A stretch of DNA of 64,000 nucleotides from Actinoplanes utahensis (GTDB taxonomy: Bacteria > Actinomycetota > Actinomycetes > Mycobacteriales > Micromonosporaceae). Shown here piece after piece: positions 1 through 10,100 of the stretch. The DNA lies in contig NZ_BOMZ01000027.1 in assembly GCF_016862455.1 (NCBI RefSeq), positions 101,893 through 165,892 of the forward strand. Direction: 5' to 3'. The notes below the pieces were generated by a model that did not search any database, was not told the origin of the DNA, and saw only the letters and a list, made by a program, of their open reading frames with translations. The translations under genes and the position numbers were made by a program. Position 1 is the first letter of the stretch; every line of letters starts with the position of its first letter.

Positions 1-2900
1 ACCTTGAACTCGTGAGCGGTGTCGGCATACCGGTCTCCGAATGTGACCCGGATCGGTTGCAGCGCAGCCCGCCGGACCGCTGCCACGACCCGCAACGCGT
101 CGTCCGTGTCCGTCGGCAACAGGATCAGGGCGCGTGTACCGGGCGCGGGCTCCGCCTGTTGTTCCCCGTCCACCTCGTGCCACGCTGTGACGGACACCGG
201 CCCGGTGTCCGCTGCCGCAGGTTCCGGCCGGATCGTCGGCTCCGGCTCCGGCTCCGGTAGGCGAGCTGTCCCGGTCTCCGCGGGCGCTGCAGGCGCGTCC
301 ACCCAGTACCGGGTGCGCTCGTACGGATACGCGGGAAGTTCGGCCCGGACCTTCGGCGGGAACTGCCCGGCCGCGTTCCAGTCCAGCGGGACACCGAGCA
401 CCCACAGCCGGCCGGCGGCCTCGAGTACATCGGTGTGGTCGGTGCGGTGATCGCCGAGACTGCGGATCAGGGCGGCCCCGTTTCGGGAGGGATGGACCCG
501 GGCCAGCCCGGTCAGCACTCCACCGGGCCCGGCCTCCAGAAGCGCGGCCGGACCGACCTCGGTGAGCAGTGCGCCCAGCGCGTCATGGAAACGGACCGGT
601 GCAGTGAGCTGGCCGGTCCAGAATCCGGCCGAACCGGTGGGGGCGTCGATGCGGGCGCCGGCCGCCGCCGAATACCACGCGGCGGCGGGTGCTCCCGGTT
701 GCACCCCGGCGAACGCCTCGGCCCAGGCCCGCGCGGCCGGCTGCCACGCAGGATGGTGAAAGGACGCCGGAACGCCGGTGCGCCGGTACGCGATGTCACG
801 GGCGGACAGGCGCGCGATCGTCTCGGCCAGCACGGCGTCGCTACCGGAGACCACGACTTGCCGGTCGCCGTTGACCGCCGCCACCGCGGCACCCTCGGGA
901 AGGCACCGCGAAACCTCGTCGAGGGACGCCGCGACGGCGAACATGCCGCCCGCCACCGGATGCGCGGCCATGGCCGTCGCCCGCGCAGCCACCAGGCGCA
1001 CCGCCTCGGGCAACGTCCAGACCCCGGCCACGGTGGCCGCGGTCAACTCCCCCAGACTGTGACCGAGAACCGCGGCGGGTGGGCCGGTCCACGCACGCCA
1101 CATCGCGCCGAGGGAACATCCGACACTGAACACCAGCGGCTGCTGCGCCAACGGATCATCGAGGTCGCCGGCCCCCTCGGTCCACTGTTTGTAGAGCGGA
1201 ATGCCGGCTTCCTCGAACAGCTGCAGGCATTCGTCCATCACCACGGTGAATTCCGGAACGGTGCCGTACAGGCCGGTGGCCATCCGGGCGTACGCCACTC
1301 CCTGTCCGGGGAAGAGATAGGCGACCCGGGCCTCGTCGCGTGCGGCGCCACTGACGAGGCGCCCCGCCCTCAGTGATTCGGCGGCCGCGGCCGCCGAATC
1401 GCAGACGGCCGCGCCGCGGACCGGGTGAGCGGTCCGACCGTGCTGAAGGGTGGCCACCGCGTCAGCGAACGAGGACGCCGGTCGGCTGGAGAAGTGGTCG
1501 GCGAGATCCGCGCGCAGCCGCTGCTCGCCTTCGCTGGTCCGCGCCGACCACACGACCAGCCGGGGTCGGCGGTCCTCGGCGGCGTGATCCGGCAGAGGGC
1601 CTTCGGCCAGCACCGCATGGGCATTGGTACCCCCGATACCCAACGAGGTGACCGCCGCGATCCGGCGCCGAGCGGGATCTCGTGGCCACGTCCGCAGGCG
1701 GTACGCCAGTTCGAAGCGGGTGTCGTCGAGCTCCAACAGCGGGTTCACGTCCCGCAGATGCACTGTGCCGGGGATCGCCTCGGCCTCCATCGACAGAATG
1801 GTCTTGATGAAGCCGGCGATTCCCGCAACAGCCCCGAGGTGGCCGATGTTGGACTTGACGGCACCGAGCACCGTGCGCCGGTTCGGCGGCTCCGGATCGA
1901 GCAGGCGGTAGGCCTGGGTGAGGGCGGCGATCTCCACCGGGTCACCCAATGCTGTGCCGGTCGCGTGCGCCTCGACGAGGTCGACCTCGCAGGGACTCAC
2001 TCCGGCGAGGGTCATGGCCTCGCAGATCGCTTCGATCTGCCCGCCGACGCTGGGTGCGCTGAAACTCACCTTGTCGGCGCCGTCGTTGTTGACGGCGCTG
2101 CCGAGCAGTACGGCACGGATCCGGTCGCCGTCAGCGACCGCATCGTCCAGGCGTTTGAGGATGACGGCTGCGGCACCGCTGCCCCACAGCGTGCCCGAGG
2201 CTGCCACGTCGAACGGCCGGCAGTGCCCGTCGTCGGTGAGGATGCCGCCCGGGGTCCACCGGTGACCGGCGACGAGCGGCACCCGGACCGCTGCCCCTCC
2301 GGCGACGGCGGTATCGCACTCGCCGGCCCGCAGGGACTGCGCGGCGAGGTGGATCCCGACCAGTGTCGACGAGCACGCCGTCAGCACAGTCAGCGCCGGA
2401 CCGCGGAGCCCCAGCTTGTAGGAGACCAGAGTGGAGGCGTAGTCGGACTGGTTCAGGGTGCTGGCCAGCACCCCGGACGGGCCGATGACGTCCGGGCGCG
2501 GACGCAACTGGTGCTGGTGATAACCGTTGGGACCCACCGAAGCGAACACGCCGACGCTGTCCGGGGTGGCGAACGGGTCGTACCCGGCGTTCTCCAGGGC
2601 GGCGTGGCAGGTTTCCAGGAAGACCCGGAACTGGGGGTCGCAGAGCCGCGCTTCGTGGGCGGTCATGCCGAACAGCCCGGCGTCGAACCGGTCCGCATCC
2701 GGCATCGTCGGTGCTGCCGGCACATAATCGGGATGGGTGCGCTCGCTCTCCGGGATGCCGGCCGCGCGCAGTTCGTCATCGCTGAAGAAGGTGACCGACT
2801 CAGTGCCGGTGACCAGGTTGTGCCAGAACTGCCCGGCATCGGCGGCACCGGGAAAGCGGCAGGCCAGACCGACGACAGCGATCGGTTCGAGACGATCCAT
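1..2900 (-). CDS. Type I polyketide synthase, KS-AT- and start of KR (partial, runs off left edge)
   Basis: The frame is open from the ATG at 2900 to the window edge, giving about 966 codons of an unfinished protein. It begins MDRLEPIAVVGLACRFPG, a ketosynthase N-terminus. The KS keeps TACSST (cysteine), EAHATGT and KSNIGH (histidines), so it should condense. An acyltransferase follows with GHSLGE (Ser about 615). At the usual HAFH position the protein reads ASFH, so the catalytic His is Ala at about residue 712. After YPYERTRYW comes an acidic Pro/Glu linker and what looks like the start of a KR structural subdomain. The ATG overlaps the stop of the upstream carrier gene by one base (TGATG), so translation is probably coupled. 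It is the last visible gene of the leftward operon. Confidence 0.93.
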   Translation of the reverse strand, partial: MDRLEPIAVVGLACRFPGAADAGQFWHNLVTGTESVTFFSDDELRAAGIPESERTHPDYVPAAPTMPDADRFDAGLFGMTAHEARLCDPQFRVFLETCHAALENAGYDPFATPDSVGVFASVGPNGYHQHQLRPRPDVIGPSGVLASTLNQSDYASTLVSYKLGLRGPALTVLTACSSTLVGIHLAAQSLRAGECDTAVAGGAAVRVPLVAGHRWTPGGILTDDGHCRPFDVAASGTLWGSGAAAVILKRLDDAVADGDRIRAVLLGSAVNNDGADKVSFSAPSVGGQIEAICEAMTLAGVSPCEVDLVEAHATGTALGDPVEIAALTQAYRLLDPEPPNRRTVLGAVKSNIGHLGAVAGIAGFIKTILSMEAEAIPGTVHLRDVNPLLELDDTRFELAYRLRTWPRDPARRRIAAVTSLGIGGTNAHAVLAEGPLPDHAAEDRRPRLVVWSARTSEGEQRLRADLADHFSSRPASSFADAVATLQHGRTAHPVRGAAVCDSAAAAAESLRAGRLVSGAARDEARVAYLFPGQGVAYARMATGLYGTVPEFTVVMDECLQLFEEAGIPLYKQWTEGAGDLDDPLAQQPLVFSVGCSLGAMWRAWTGPPAAVLGHSLGELTAATVAGVWTLPEAVRLVAARATAMAAHPVAGGMFAVAASLDEVSRCLPEGAAVAAVNGDRQVVVSGSDAVLAETIARLSARDIAYRRTGVPASFHHPAWQPAARAWAEAFAGVQPGAPAAAWYSAAAGARIDAPTGSAGFWTGQLTAPVRFHDALGALLTEVGPAALLEAGPGGVLTGLARVHPSRNGAALIRSLGDHRTDHTDVLEAAGRLWVLGVPLDWNAAGQFPPKVRAELPAYPYERTRYWVDAPAAPAETGTARLPEPEPEPTIRPEPAAADTGPVSVTAWHEVDGEQQAEPAPGTRALILLPTDTDDALRVVAAVRRAALQPIRVTFGDRYADTAHEFK

Positions 2901-3262
2901 CAGGGTTGCCCACCCTCCGTGGCGCGGATCTGGGAACGTGCGCGGATCTGCGAGCGCAGATCACGGCGGCGGCTCGGCGACGACCCGGTGGGCGCCCGCG
3001 TGGCCGGTGGTACCGGCGGCGCGGTCTGCCCGGCGAGCCGCAGCGCCAAGGAGCGCCGGTTCGGGTATCGGAACAGGTCCGTGACCGGCACCGCGGCCCC
3101 CAGCCGTTGGACCAGGCGGGCGTGTACCCGCAGCAGCGCCGCCGAGTCCATCCCCGACTCGAAGAAGTTCGCTTCAAGGGGCAGCCGCAGGCCCGTCTCC
3201 GCGGCGATGACCTCGTCGAGAAGCGCTCGAGCGGCGGCCTCGTCGCCGGGCACACCGATCAT
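2900..3262 (-). CDS. Free-standing acyl/peptidyl carrier protein
   Basis: This encodes 120 residues. The first 75 or so form a carrier fold with the phosphopantetheine site FFESGMDSAALLRV. The C-terminal 40 residues are a basic, Pro/Arg-rich tail (SPSRRRDLRSQ) that may contact the next enzyme. The ATG at 3262 overlaps the upstream NRPS stop by 4 nt (ATGA), with GAGGAGG upstream, and its own stop overlaps the PKS start by one base. Its place between a glycine NRPS module and a PKS suggests it hands the chain from one to the other; that role is inferred. Nothing in it distinguishes ACP from PCP. Confidence 0.9.
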   Translation of the reverse strand: MIGVPGDEAAARALLDEVIAAETGLRLPLEANFFESGMDSAALLRVHARLVQRLGAAVPVTDLFRYPNRRSLALRLAGQTAPPVPPATRAPTGSSPSRRRDLRSQIRARSQIRATEGGQP

Positions 3263-6200
3263 GAGGCCTCCTCGATGCCATCCGGAGCGGCCGCCGTGAG
3301 CAGGGCAGCGAGCGCGGCCGGCGTAGGCGCCCGGAACACGGACCCCATCGTCACCGGCACCGCGAGCGCGTCCGTAGCGGCCGCCGCCAGCCGCACGGCT
3401 AGCAGCGAGGTGCCCCCGGCGAGGAAAAAGTTGGTGTGCCGGTCGACGCCAGGCAGGTTCAGCACCTCCCGCCACGCCCGGACCAGCGCCTCCTCCACCG
3501 GGCCGGTGGGGGCGGCCGTACCGGCCGGACGGACGGGTTCGGCACGTGATTGCTCGGTGGCATGCGTCAGGGCTACGACGTCGACCTTCCCGTTCGGGGT
3601 CTGCGGCAGTTCGGATACGACGACCACGCGGCCCGGAACGCAATAGGCGGGGAGCCGGTTGCGCGCCGACTCCCACACGGACTCCGCGACGTCGGTCCGG
3701 CCGGCCGCGGCGGCCGGCACCACGAACGCCACCAGGTGGCCGTCGGCCCCGCTGGGGTCGCCGCCGACCACGACGCTCACCGCGGCGACCTGGTCGTTCT
3801 CGGCGAGCGCGTGCTCCACCTCGCCGAGCTCGATGCGGTGCCCGCGCAGCTTCACTTGGCGGTCCCGGCGGCCGAGCAGTTCGATCCGCCCGTCGGGCAG
3901 CTGCCGGGCCACGTCGCCGGTCCGGTAGTAGCGCCCGATCGAACGGCTGGTACGGAACCGGTCCGCGGTCAGCTCGGGTCGCTCATGGTATCCGGAGGCG
4001 ACGCCCGCCCCGGACAGGCAGAGCTCACCGACCACCATGGGTGGCACCGGCCGCTGCCGGGCGTCGAGCACGTGGACGCCGGTGTTCGCGATCGGATATC
4101 CCACCGTGATCCGCTCCGGCGGCTCCGCGCCGAGCGGAAGGACCGTGGACCAGATGGTGGTCTCGGTCGGCCCGTAGACGTTGAACGCCCGGCCGGTGGC
4201 CGCGCCGAGCTGCCGGGCCAGTGCCGGGGACATCGGCTCACCGCCGCACAGCGCGACCCGGCCGGCCAGGCGGTCACCGGCTTCCGGCAGCAGCATCCGC
4301 CACGTCGTCGGAGTCGCCTGGATCAGACTCACTCCGGAACGTTCCACCAGGTCGAGCAGGTGCTCCGGCGATGCCCGGATCTCGTCGGGCGCCACCACGA
4401 CGGTTCCCCCGCACGTCAGCGGCAGGCACAGCTCCAACGCCGAGATGTCGAAGGCGAACGTGGTCAACCACAGCATCACCGTGGAGGCGTCGGCGTCGAG
4501 CAGCCCGGCGAAATGGCGTACCACGTTGGCGAGGTTGCGGTGCGTGAGCCGGACGCCCTTCGGCTCTCCGGTAGAACCCGAGGTGTAGATGACGTAGGCG
4601 ATGGCGTCCTGTGCGGGCGGCGCGAAATCGGTCGGCAGGCGGCCGGAGCCGGCCGTGTCGCCGACCGCGAGCAGCGTCCGGCCGGTGTGACAGTCCGCGG
4701 GCAGCAGGTGCCCGTCCAGGATGATCCGGCAGTCGGCGTCGTCGAGCTGCCCCACGAGCCGCGCCGCCGGATGACCGGGGTCGAGGGGCAGGTAGGCCGC
4801 TCCCGCGAGCCAGGTGCCGAGCACCGCCGCAGCCAGGGCCGGGCCCCGGACGCCGCCCAGGGCGATCACCTCACCGGGCCGTACGCCCACCCGATGCAGC
4901 GCGGCGGCGACACCTGCGGCCGCCTCGCCGAGCTCCGCGTAGCTCATGGTCCGTCCGTCCGATCGCACGGCCGGGGCGTCGGGGCCGGCGTTCACGGCGG
5001 CCAGGATCAGCTCGGGCACCGACTGCGGGCCGGGCCACCGCACTGCCGTACGGTTGACCCGGGCGGCGACCTCACGTTCCGCCGCTGTCCGCAGGTCCAG
5101 GTCGCCGACCGGCCGGGCGACGTCCGGTCCGGCCTGTAGCAGCACGGCCTCGATCCGCTCCAGCAGCGCCGTCGCGAACGTCTCGTCGTGCACCTCCGTG
5201 CTATACGCGAGCTGGGCGAAGAGGCCGCCGAAAGCGTTCTCGAAGGTGAGTTCCACCTGGAACCGGCTCAGACCGGTGTGCACGTCCCGGCCCGCTGCGG
5301 CGTGGGCCGCCGCGGAGGCCGGAACCGGCGGCCGATAGTTGAACGTCTGCCGTACCACACCGGAGCGCCACCACATCGGGTCCTCGCCGGATCGGGCGAC
5401 CTCGAGGGCGAGCTGTTCGAAGGAGACGTCGGCGTGCTCGACGCCGTCCAGCAAGGCAGCGCCGGTGACGCGTACCAGGTCAGCGAAACCGGCGTCCGGA
5501 ACGATACCGGCCCGCACCGGCACTGTGGAGACGTAGTAGCCCACCGCGGCTGTTCCGGAGGGCCGGTTGCTGACCATGACGCCGACAACGGCGTCGTCCG
5601 CCGCGCCCTGCGATCGCAATGCCAGCAGATACGCCGCCAGGAGCACACTCGCCTCCGTGCCCCCGCAGCGCCGGCACAACGACGACACGGTGTCCACGAC
5701 CGTGTCGGGCAGGCGGCGCACGATCTGGGCGGCGGCGAAGGTGAGCGGGCTCCCGGTGGCAGGCGCCAACTGCATCGCATCGGCGTGGTAGCCGGTGAGC
5801 CGCTCCCGCCAGTAGCGCAGGGACACAGGGCGGCAGTCCGCCGGCGGTACCGTCCGCGGCGACGGCAGATCGGGCGGTTCTCCGGTGGCGCTGATCGCGG
5901 CGTAAGCGGTCCGTAGCTCCGTCAGCAGCAGTCTCACGCTGGCCGCGTCGACGGCCAGGTGGGCCGCGACGAGGCAGATACGGGTTTCGGCGCCGTCCAC
6001 GGTCTGCACGCCGAGGCGGGCGAGGGGGGCGGTCCGCACGTCGAACGGGCGTGCCGCGTACTCCGTCAGGTCCCTCTCGCGATCTGCGGCTGTGGCGTGC
6101 ATGACGTCCACGTCTACGTCGACGTCACCGGGGGCGGCGATCACCTTGAAGGGCTCGCCGTCACGTTCCAGGTAGGAGGTGCGCAGGGCGGAGTGACGGT

Positions 6201-6381
6201 CGAGGAGGAACTGAAACGCCTCCCGCAGCGGCCACCAGCGCACCGGGCCCGTGGACTCCACCACGTACACGGCTACGTTGGTCACTCCTTGATCGGGCAC
6301 CAGCTGGTGCAGCATCCACAGACCCTGCTCCCCGGGACTCAGCCGGGCCGGCCCGGTGGGGGCGGGCGTGGGCGCTGTCAT
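3259..6381 (-). CDS. Nonribosomal peptide synthetase module C-A-PCP, predicted glycine
   Basis: A 1040-residue single module in the order condensation (about 10-430), adenylation (about 460-965) and carrier (about 970-1035). The condensation motif is AHLAVDA (His 141), so the first His of HHxxxDG is Ala but the catalytic second His is kept. Adenylation motifs are complete: TSGSTGEPKG, FDISALE, NVYGPTE, YRTGD and NGKVD. Reading the pocket against GrsA gives D-I-L-Q-L-G-V-I-W-K, essentially the classical glycine code. The carrier site is FFLAGGTSLL. The ATG at 6381 overlaps the thioesterase stop by 4 nt; a longer N-terminal reading is less likely. It lacks epimerase and thioesterase domains, so the chain must pass on in trans, probably to the adjacent carrier protein. 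Confidence 0.95.
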   Translation of the reverse strand: MTAPTPAPTGPARLSPGEQGLWMLHQLVPDQGVTNVAVYVVESTGPVRWWPLREAFQFLLDRHSALRTSYLERDGEPFKVIAAPGDVDVDVDVMHATAADRERDLTEYAARPFDVRTAPLARLGVQTVDGAETRICLVAAHLAVDAASVRLLLTELRTAYAAISATGEPPDLPSPRTVPPADCRPVSLRYWRERLTGYHADAMQLAPATGSPLTFAAAQIVRRLPDTVVDTVSSLCRRCGGTEASVLLAAYLLALRSQGAADDAVVGVMVSNRPSGTAAVGYYVSTVPVRAGIVPDAGFADLVRVTGAALLDGVEHADVSFEQLALEVARSGEDPMWWRSGVVRQTFNYRPPVPASAAAHAAAGRDVHTGLSRFQVELTFENAFGGLFAQLAYSTEVHDETFATALLERIEAVLLQAGPDVARPVGDLDLRTAAEREVAARVNRTAVRWPGPQSVPELILAAVNAGPDAPAVRSDGRTMSYAELGEAAAGVAAALHRVGVRPGEVIALGGVRGPALAAAVLGTWLAGAAYLPLDPGHPAARLVGQLDDADCRIILDGHLLPADCHTGRTLLAVGDTAGSGRLPTDFAPPAQDAIAYVIYTSGSTGEPKGVRLTHRNLANVVRHFAGLLDADASTVMLWLTTFAFDISALELCLPLTCGGTVVVAPDEIRASPEHLLDLVERSGVSLIQATPTTWRMLLPEAGDRLAGRVALCGGEPMSPALARQLGAATGRAFNVYGPTETTIWSTVLPLGAEPPERITVGYPIANTGVHVLDARQRPVPPMVVGELCLSGAGVASGYHERPELTADRFRTSRSIGRYYRTGDVARQLPDGRIELLGRRDRQVKLRGHRIELGEVEHALAENDQVAAVSVVVGGDPSGADGHLVAFVVPAAAAGRTDVAESVWESARNRLPAYCVPGRVVVVSELPQTPNGKVDVVALTHATEQSRAEPVRPAGTAAPTGPVEEALVRAWREVLNLPGVDRHTNFFLAGGTSLLAVRLAAAATDALAVPVTMGSVFRAPTPAALAALLTAAAPDGIEEAS

Positions 6382-7142
6382 GCGGGTCCTTCCGGCACGG
6401 CGCTGCCGGTGTCGCCGAAAGCCTCCCGCAGCACTTGGGAGAGCGGCACGGCAGCCGAGTCCAGGAGCCAATGGCCGCCCGGCAGTCCTCGCACGCGTGC
6501 CGGAAACTCGCTCTGACGCCGCCACCCGAGCATGGCGCCACGCGGCACCGGATCCGCCAGACCGTGGCAGGCGTAGACCGCCATCGGCAGCGGCGGCGCG
6601 GGCTGATGCCGATAGTCCGCCAGCACGGCGAAGTCAGCCCGGACGGCAGGCTCCGCGATCCGGCGCATCCGCTCGTCGGCGGCGAGTTCCGGTGCCATCC
6701 CACCGGCCTCCACCAGGCTGTCCCACAGGCGAGAGCCCGGCAGGGTCGCGACGCCGTGCGGACGCGGAGCGATGTCCGGGGCCGGATAGGAGGCGACGAC
6801 CAGTGCCAGCGGCTGGCGGGCGCCACCCGCGTGCAGGGCCCGGGCCACGAGAAAGGCCAGCAGCGCGCCGCCGCAGTAGCCGAAGAGGACGTAGGGTCGG
6901 TCCGTGTGCGGGACCAGATGGCTGGTCAGGCTGTCGACCAGGAGTGTCAGGTCGGTCAGCGGTGGCTCCGAGAGCCGGGCCTGACGCCCCGGAAGATTGG
7001 CCGACCACAGCGCGTACTCCGGCGCGAGCAACCTCGCTAGGCCGGCGAATTGAGCGCATCCGGCTCCCGCGTGCGGGAACGCGATGACCCGCGCCGAGGT
7101 GTCGGCGGCGAGCGGGACATACCAGTCACCGGTGCCGGTCAC
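6378..7142 (-). CDS. Type II thioesterase with cysteine at the nucleophile position
   Basis: A 254-residue alpha/beta-hydrolase of the type II thioesterase family, which releases stalled or wrong acyl groups from NRPS/PKS carriers. The N-terminal oxyanion region reads FPHAGAG. The nucleophile elbow is FGYCGG, so GxSxG has Cys (residue 90) in place of Ser. The Asp lies in GLADPV and the His in GGHWLL near the C-terminus. It starts at a GTG overlapping the upstream NRPS stop by 4 nt and ends 4 nt into the next NRPS, so it is tightly coupled to both glycine modules. A Cys nucleophile can favour acyl transfer over hydrolysis in some thioesterases, so a product-forming role cannot be excluded. Confidence 0.92.
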   Translation of the reverse strand: MTGTGDWYVPLAADTSARVIAFPHAGAGCAQFAGLARLLAPEYALWSANLPGRQARLSEPPLTDLTLLVDSLTSHLVPHTDRPYVLFGYCGGALLAFLVARALHAGGARQPLALVVASYPAPDIAPRPHGVATLPGSRLWDSLVEAGGMAPELAADERMRRIAEPAVRADFAVLADYRHQPAPPLPMAVYACHGLADPVPRGAMLGWRRQSEFPARVRGLPGGHWLLDSAAVPLSQVLREAFGDTGSAVPEGPA

Positions 7143-10100
7143 CGGCTCACCTCCCGGTCGGACAGCCAGAGCTGGAACAGGCGCGGTGACGGTGCGTCGA
7201 ACACCGTGTCGAAACCGATGCCCTCACCGAACTCCGCGGTGAGCCGGTCGGCGAGGGTGACGGCGAGCAGTGAGTGCCCGCCGCTGAGGAAGAAGTTGGC
7301 GTCGGGACCGAGCCGGTTGTCGCCGAGAACCTCCCGCCACAACATGACGAGCTTGCGCAGAGCCGGGTCCACGGGCAACACGACCGGGGCGCCGTCCGGT
7401 GCGAGCAATCGCCCGAGGGCTCGGTGGTCCACCTTGTCGTTGCCGGTCATCGGGAACCGGTCGAGGACGACGATACGGCTCGGGACGGCCGCGGCGGGCA
7501 GATGGCGTGCCGCGTGCTCCCGCAGCCGGCTGTCGTCCACCGGCCCTCCGCCGGTCGGGCTGATCGCCGCCACCAGCCGCAGGTGGCCCGCACTGTCCGG
7601 TTCGGTGACAACCGCCGCGGCGCGTACCGCCGGGTGGTGTTCCAGGACGCTTTCGATCTCGGCGAGTTCCAGCCGGTGCCCGCGAATCTTGACCTGCCGG
7701 TCGGTGCGGCCCAGGAAGACCAAGCCCTCGTCGCTCTGACGCACCTCGTCGCCAGTGCGGTAGAACCGCCCACGGCCGGGAACGTCACAGAATCGCTCGG
7801 CTGTGGCGTCCGGGCGATCGTGATATCCCAAGGCCACTCCGGCGCCGCCGATCCACAGCTCGCCGGGCACGCCGGGCGGGACCGGCCGTCCCTCCGGTGT
7901 GCACACCATGACCGTGGTGTTGGCGATCGGTACACCGATCGGCACCGGGTCGGGCACCGGGTGTCGCAGCTCCGCGACGGTGGACCAGATAGTGGTCTCG
8001 GTCGGACCGTACACGTTGAAGAGCCGGCAGCCGTCGGCCAGCAGCCGTCCGGCCAGCACGGCGCTGAGGGGCTCGCCGCCGCACAGCACACGCCTCCCGG
8101 CGAGCTGCCCGGCGAGTTCCCCGGCGATGTGCCGCCAGGTGGTGGGGGTGGCCTGGACGACGCCGACATTCTCGTCACTGACCAGGCGGAACAGCCGTGA
8201 CGCGTCAACACGGTCGTGGTCGTCGGCGATCACCACCGTGCCGCCGGCGACCAGGGGCAGGAACACCTCCAAGGCTGAGATGTCGAACGAGAACGTGGTG
8301 AGCCAGAGCATCTTGTCCGTGACGGCGAACTCGAGGCGGTCCGCGAAGTCGTGCAGAAGATTGGCGAGGCTGGCGTGACTGACCACGACTCCTTTGGGCC
8401 GGCCGCTGGACCCGGAGGTGTAGATGAGATAGGCCGTGCCCTCCGGATCGGTGGCGCCCGCCCCGATGCCGGCCACCTCGGTGCCGACGGCCGCGGCGAG
8501 GGGGAGCACCCGCCGTCCGCCGGTCATCTCGGCCGGTGCGCCGGCCTCGGCCAGGATGAACCGGACGCTCGCGTCGGCCACCTGATCGGCGAGCCGGACG
8601 GCCGGATGCTCCGGGTCGAGGGGAAGATAGGCGCCCCCCGCCGTCCACACACCCAAGGCCGCGGCCAGTAGGTCCGGGCCGCGGCCGGCGAACAACGCCA
8701 CCGGTTCGCCGGGCCGCAGACCGTTCTCGCGCAGCATGCCGGCCACCGCAGCGGCCTTGCTCATCAGCTCGCCGTACGTCACGGTGCGTCCGCGGTGGCG
8801 CACCGCGGGAGCATCCGGATGCTCGGCCGTGTGCGCGGCCACGGCGGCCAGGACCGTAGGGGAGGACATCGGGCGCCCGGTCGTGCCGAGTAGCCGGTCG
8901 GCCGTCCGGTCCAGGTCGCTCCAGCCGGTGACCGTACCGACAGGGGCGGCCAGTCCTTCCGCCATCTCCAGCAGAATGGCCTCGTACCGTTGGAACAGCG
9001 ATCGGACGAACTTCTCCTCGTGCACCTCGGTGCTGTAGACCGTGGCGATCTCGATCGCGGTATCCGACCCGTAGAAGATCCACTCCATATCCAGTCGGCT
9101 CATGCCGTTGTGCACCTCGCCCAACTGGATCGGAGCCCCCGCCATGTAGCGGTCCTCCTCCTTGAGCGGCCGGTAGTTGAACGAGTGCCGGAACAGCGGC
9201 ACCCGCCAGTCCGCCGACCGGCTCGCCAGCACGGTCTGGATGTCCTCGAACGACGCGTCATCATGTTCCAGGCCTTCCAGGAATGCCCCACACGTGCGCT
9301 GCACCAGTTCCTCGACGCGGAGGTCGTCGGTCACGTCCACCCGCACGGGCAATGTCTTGGTGTGGAAACCCACGACGTCGCCCCGCAGCTTCCGCCGGCC
9401 GGTCACCGGAATCCCGACCACGACCGCCGGTCCGGCCCCGTGCCTGGCGAGGAGGAGGTAGAACGCAGCGAGCAGGATGAGGTTCTGGGTGACCTTGGTG
9501 CGAGCTCGCAGGCGGGCGACCGCCTCGACAGCCGCCGCCGACATCTCATGCCCGACCCGGGCCCCCGCGAACGTGGGCCGGCCCGTGATCGCTCGTGCTC
9601 CCGGCAGCGCCATACCTCCGGGATCGACCCCGTCCAGGTGCTTGATCCAATAGTCGATGACGTTCTGATCGGCCGGTGGCTCCAGGTGGATCGCCGCGAT
9701 GCCGTCCAGTTCCGGGGGCGCCTGCCCGTCGGCGGCGAAGGACTCGTACAAGCGGGGTAGCTCGGTCATCAGAATGACCGTCGAGATGTAGTCGATGACC
9801 AGATGGTGACTGACGAAGAGCACCACGCTGGCACCGGGAAGCAACACCAGATGAGCGCGGATCAGCAAGCCGCCGTCCCCGAGTTCGAAAGGTTCGATCA
9901 CTCGCTCGGACAGCAGACCCGGCAGGCTCTGCTCGGTCGCGCCGTCGACGGAGAGGGGGAACTCCACATCCGCGGCAAGGAAACGCTTGTGCGGCACCGG
10001 CCCGTCGAAGGAGAGAACCGCCCGTAACGCTGGATGCCGCCGCCCCAGATGGTTCAGCGCCTGCTGAAGCGGCCACCACCGGAGCACCCGCTCCACACGT

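Noticed and set aside
435..3299. Long rightward open frames antisense to the partial PKS
   Set aside because: They are composed of Arg/Gly/Pro-rich sequence with no motif, while the leftward strand gives a continuous KS-AT reading. Such antisense frames are normal at this GC content.
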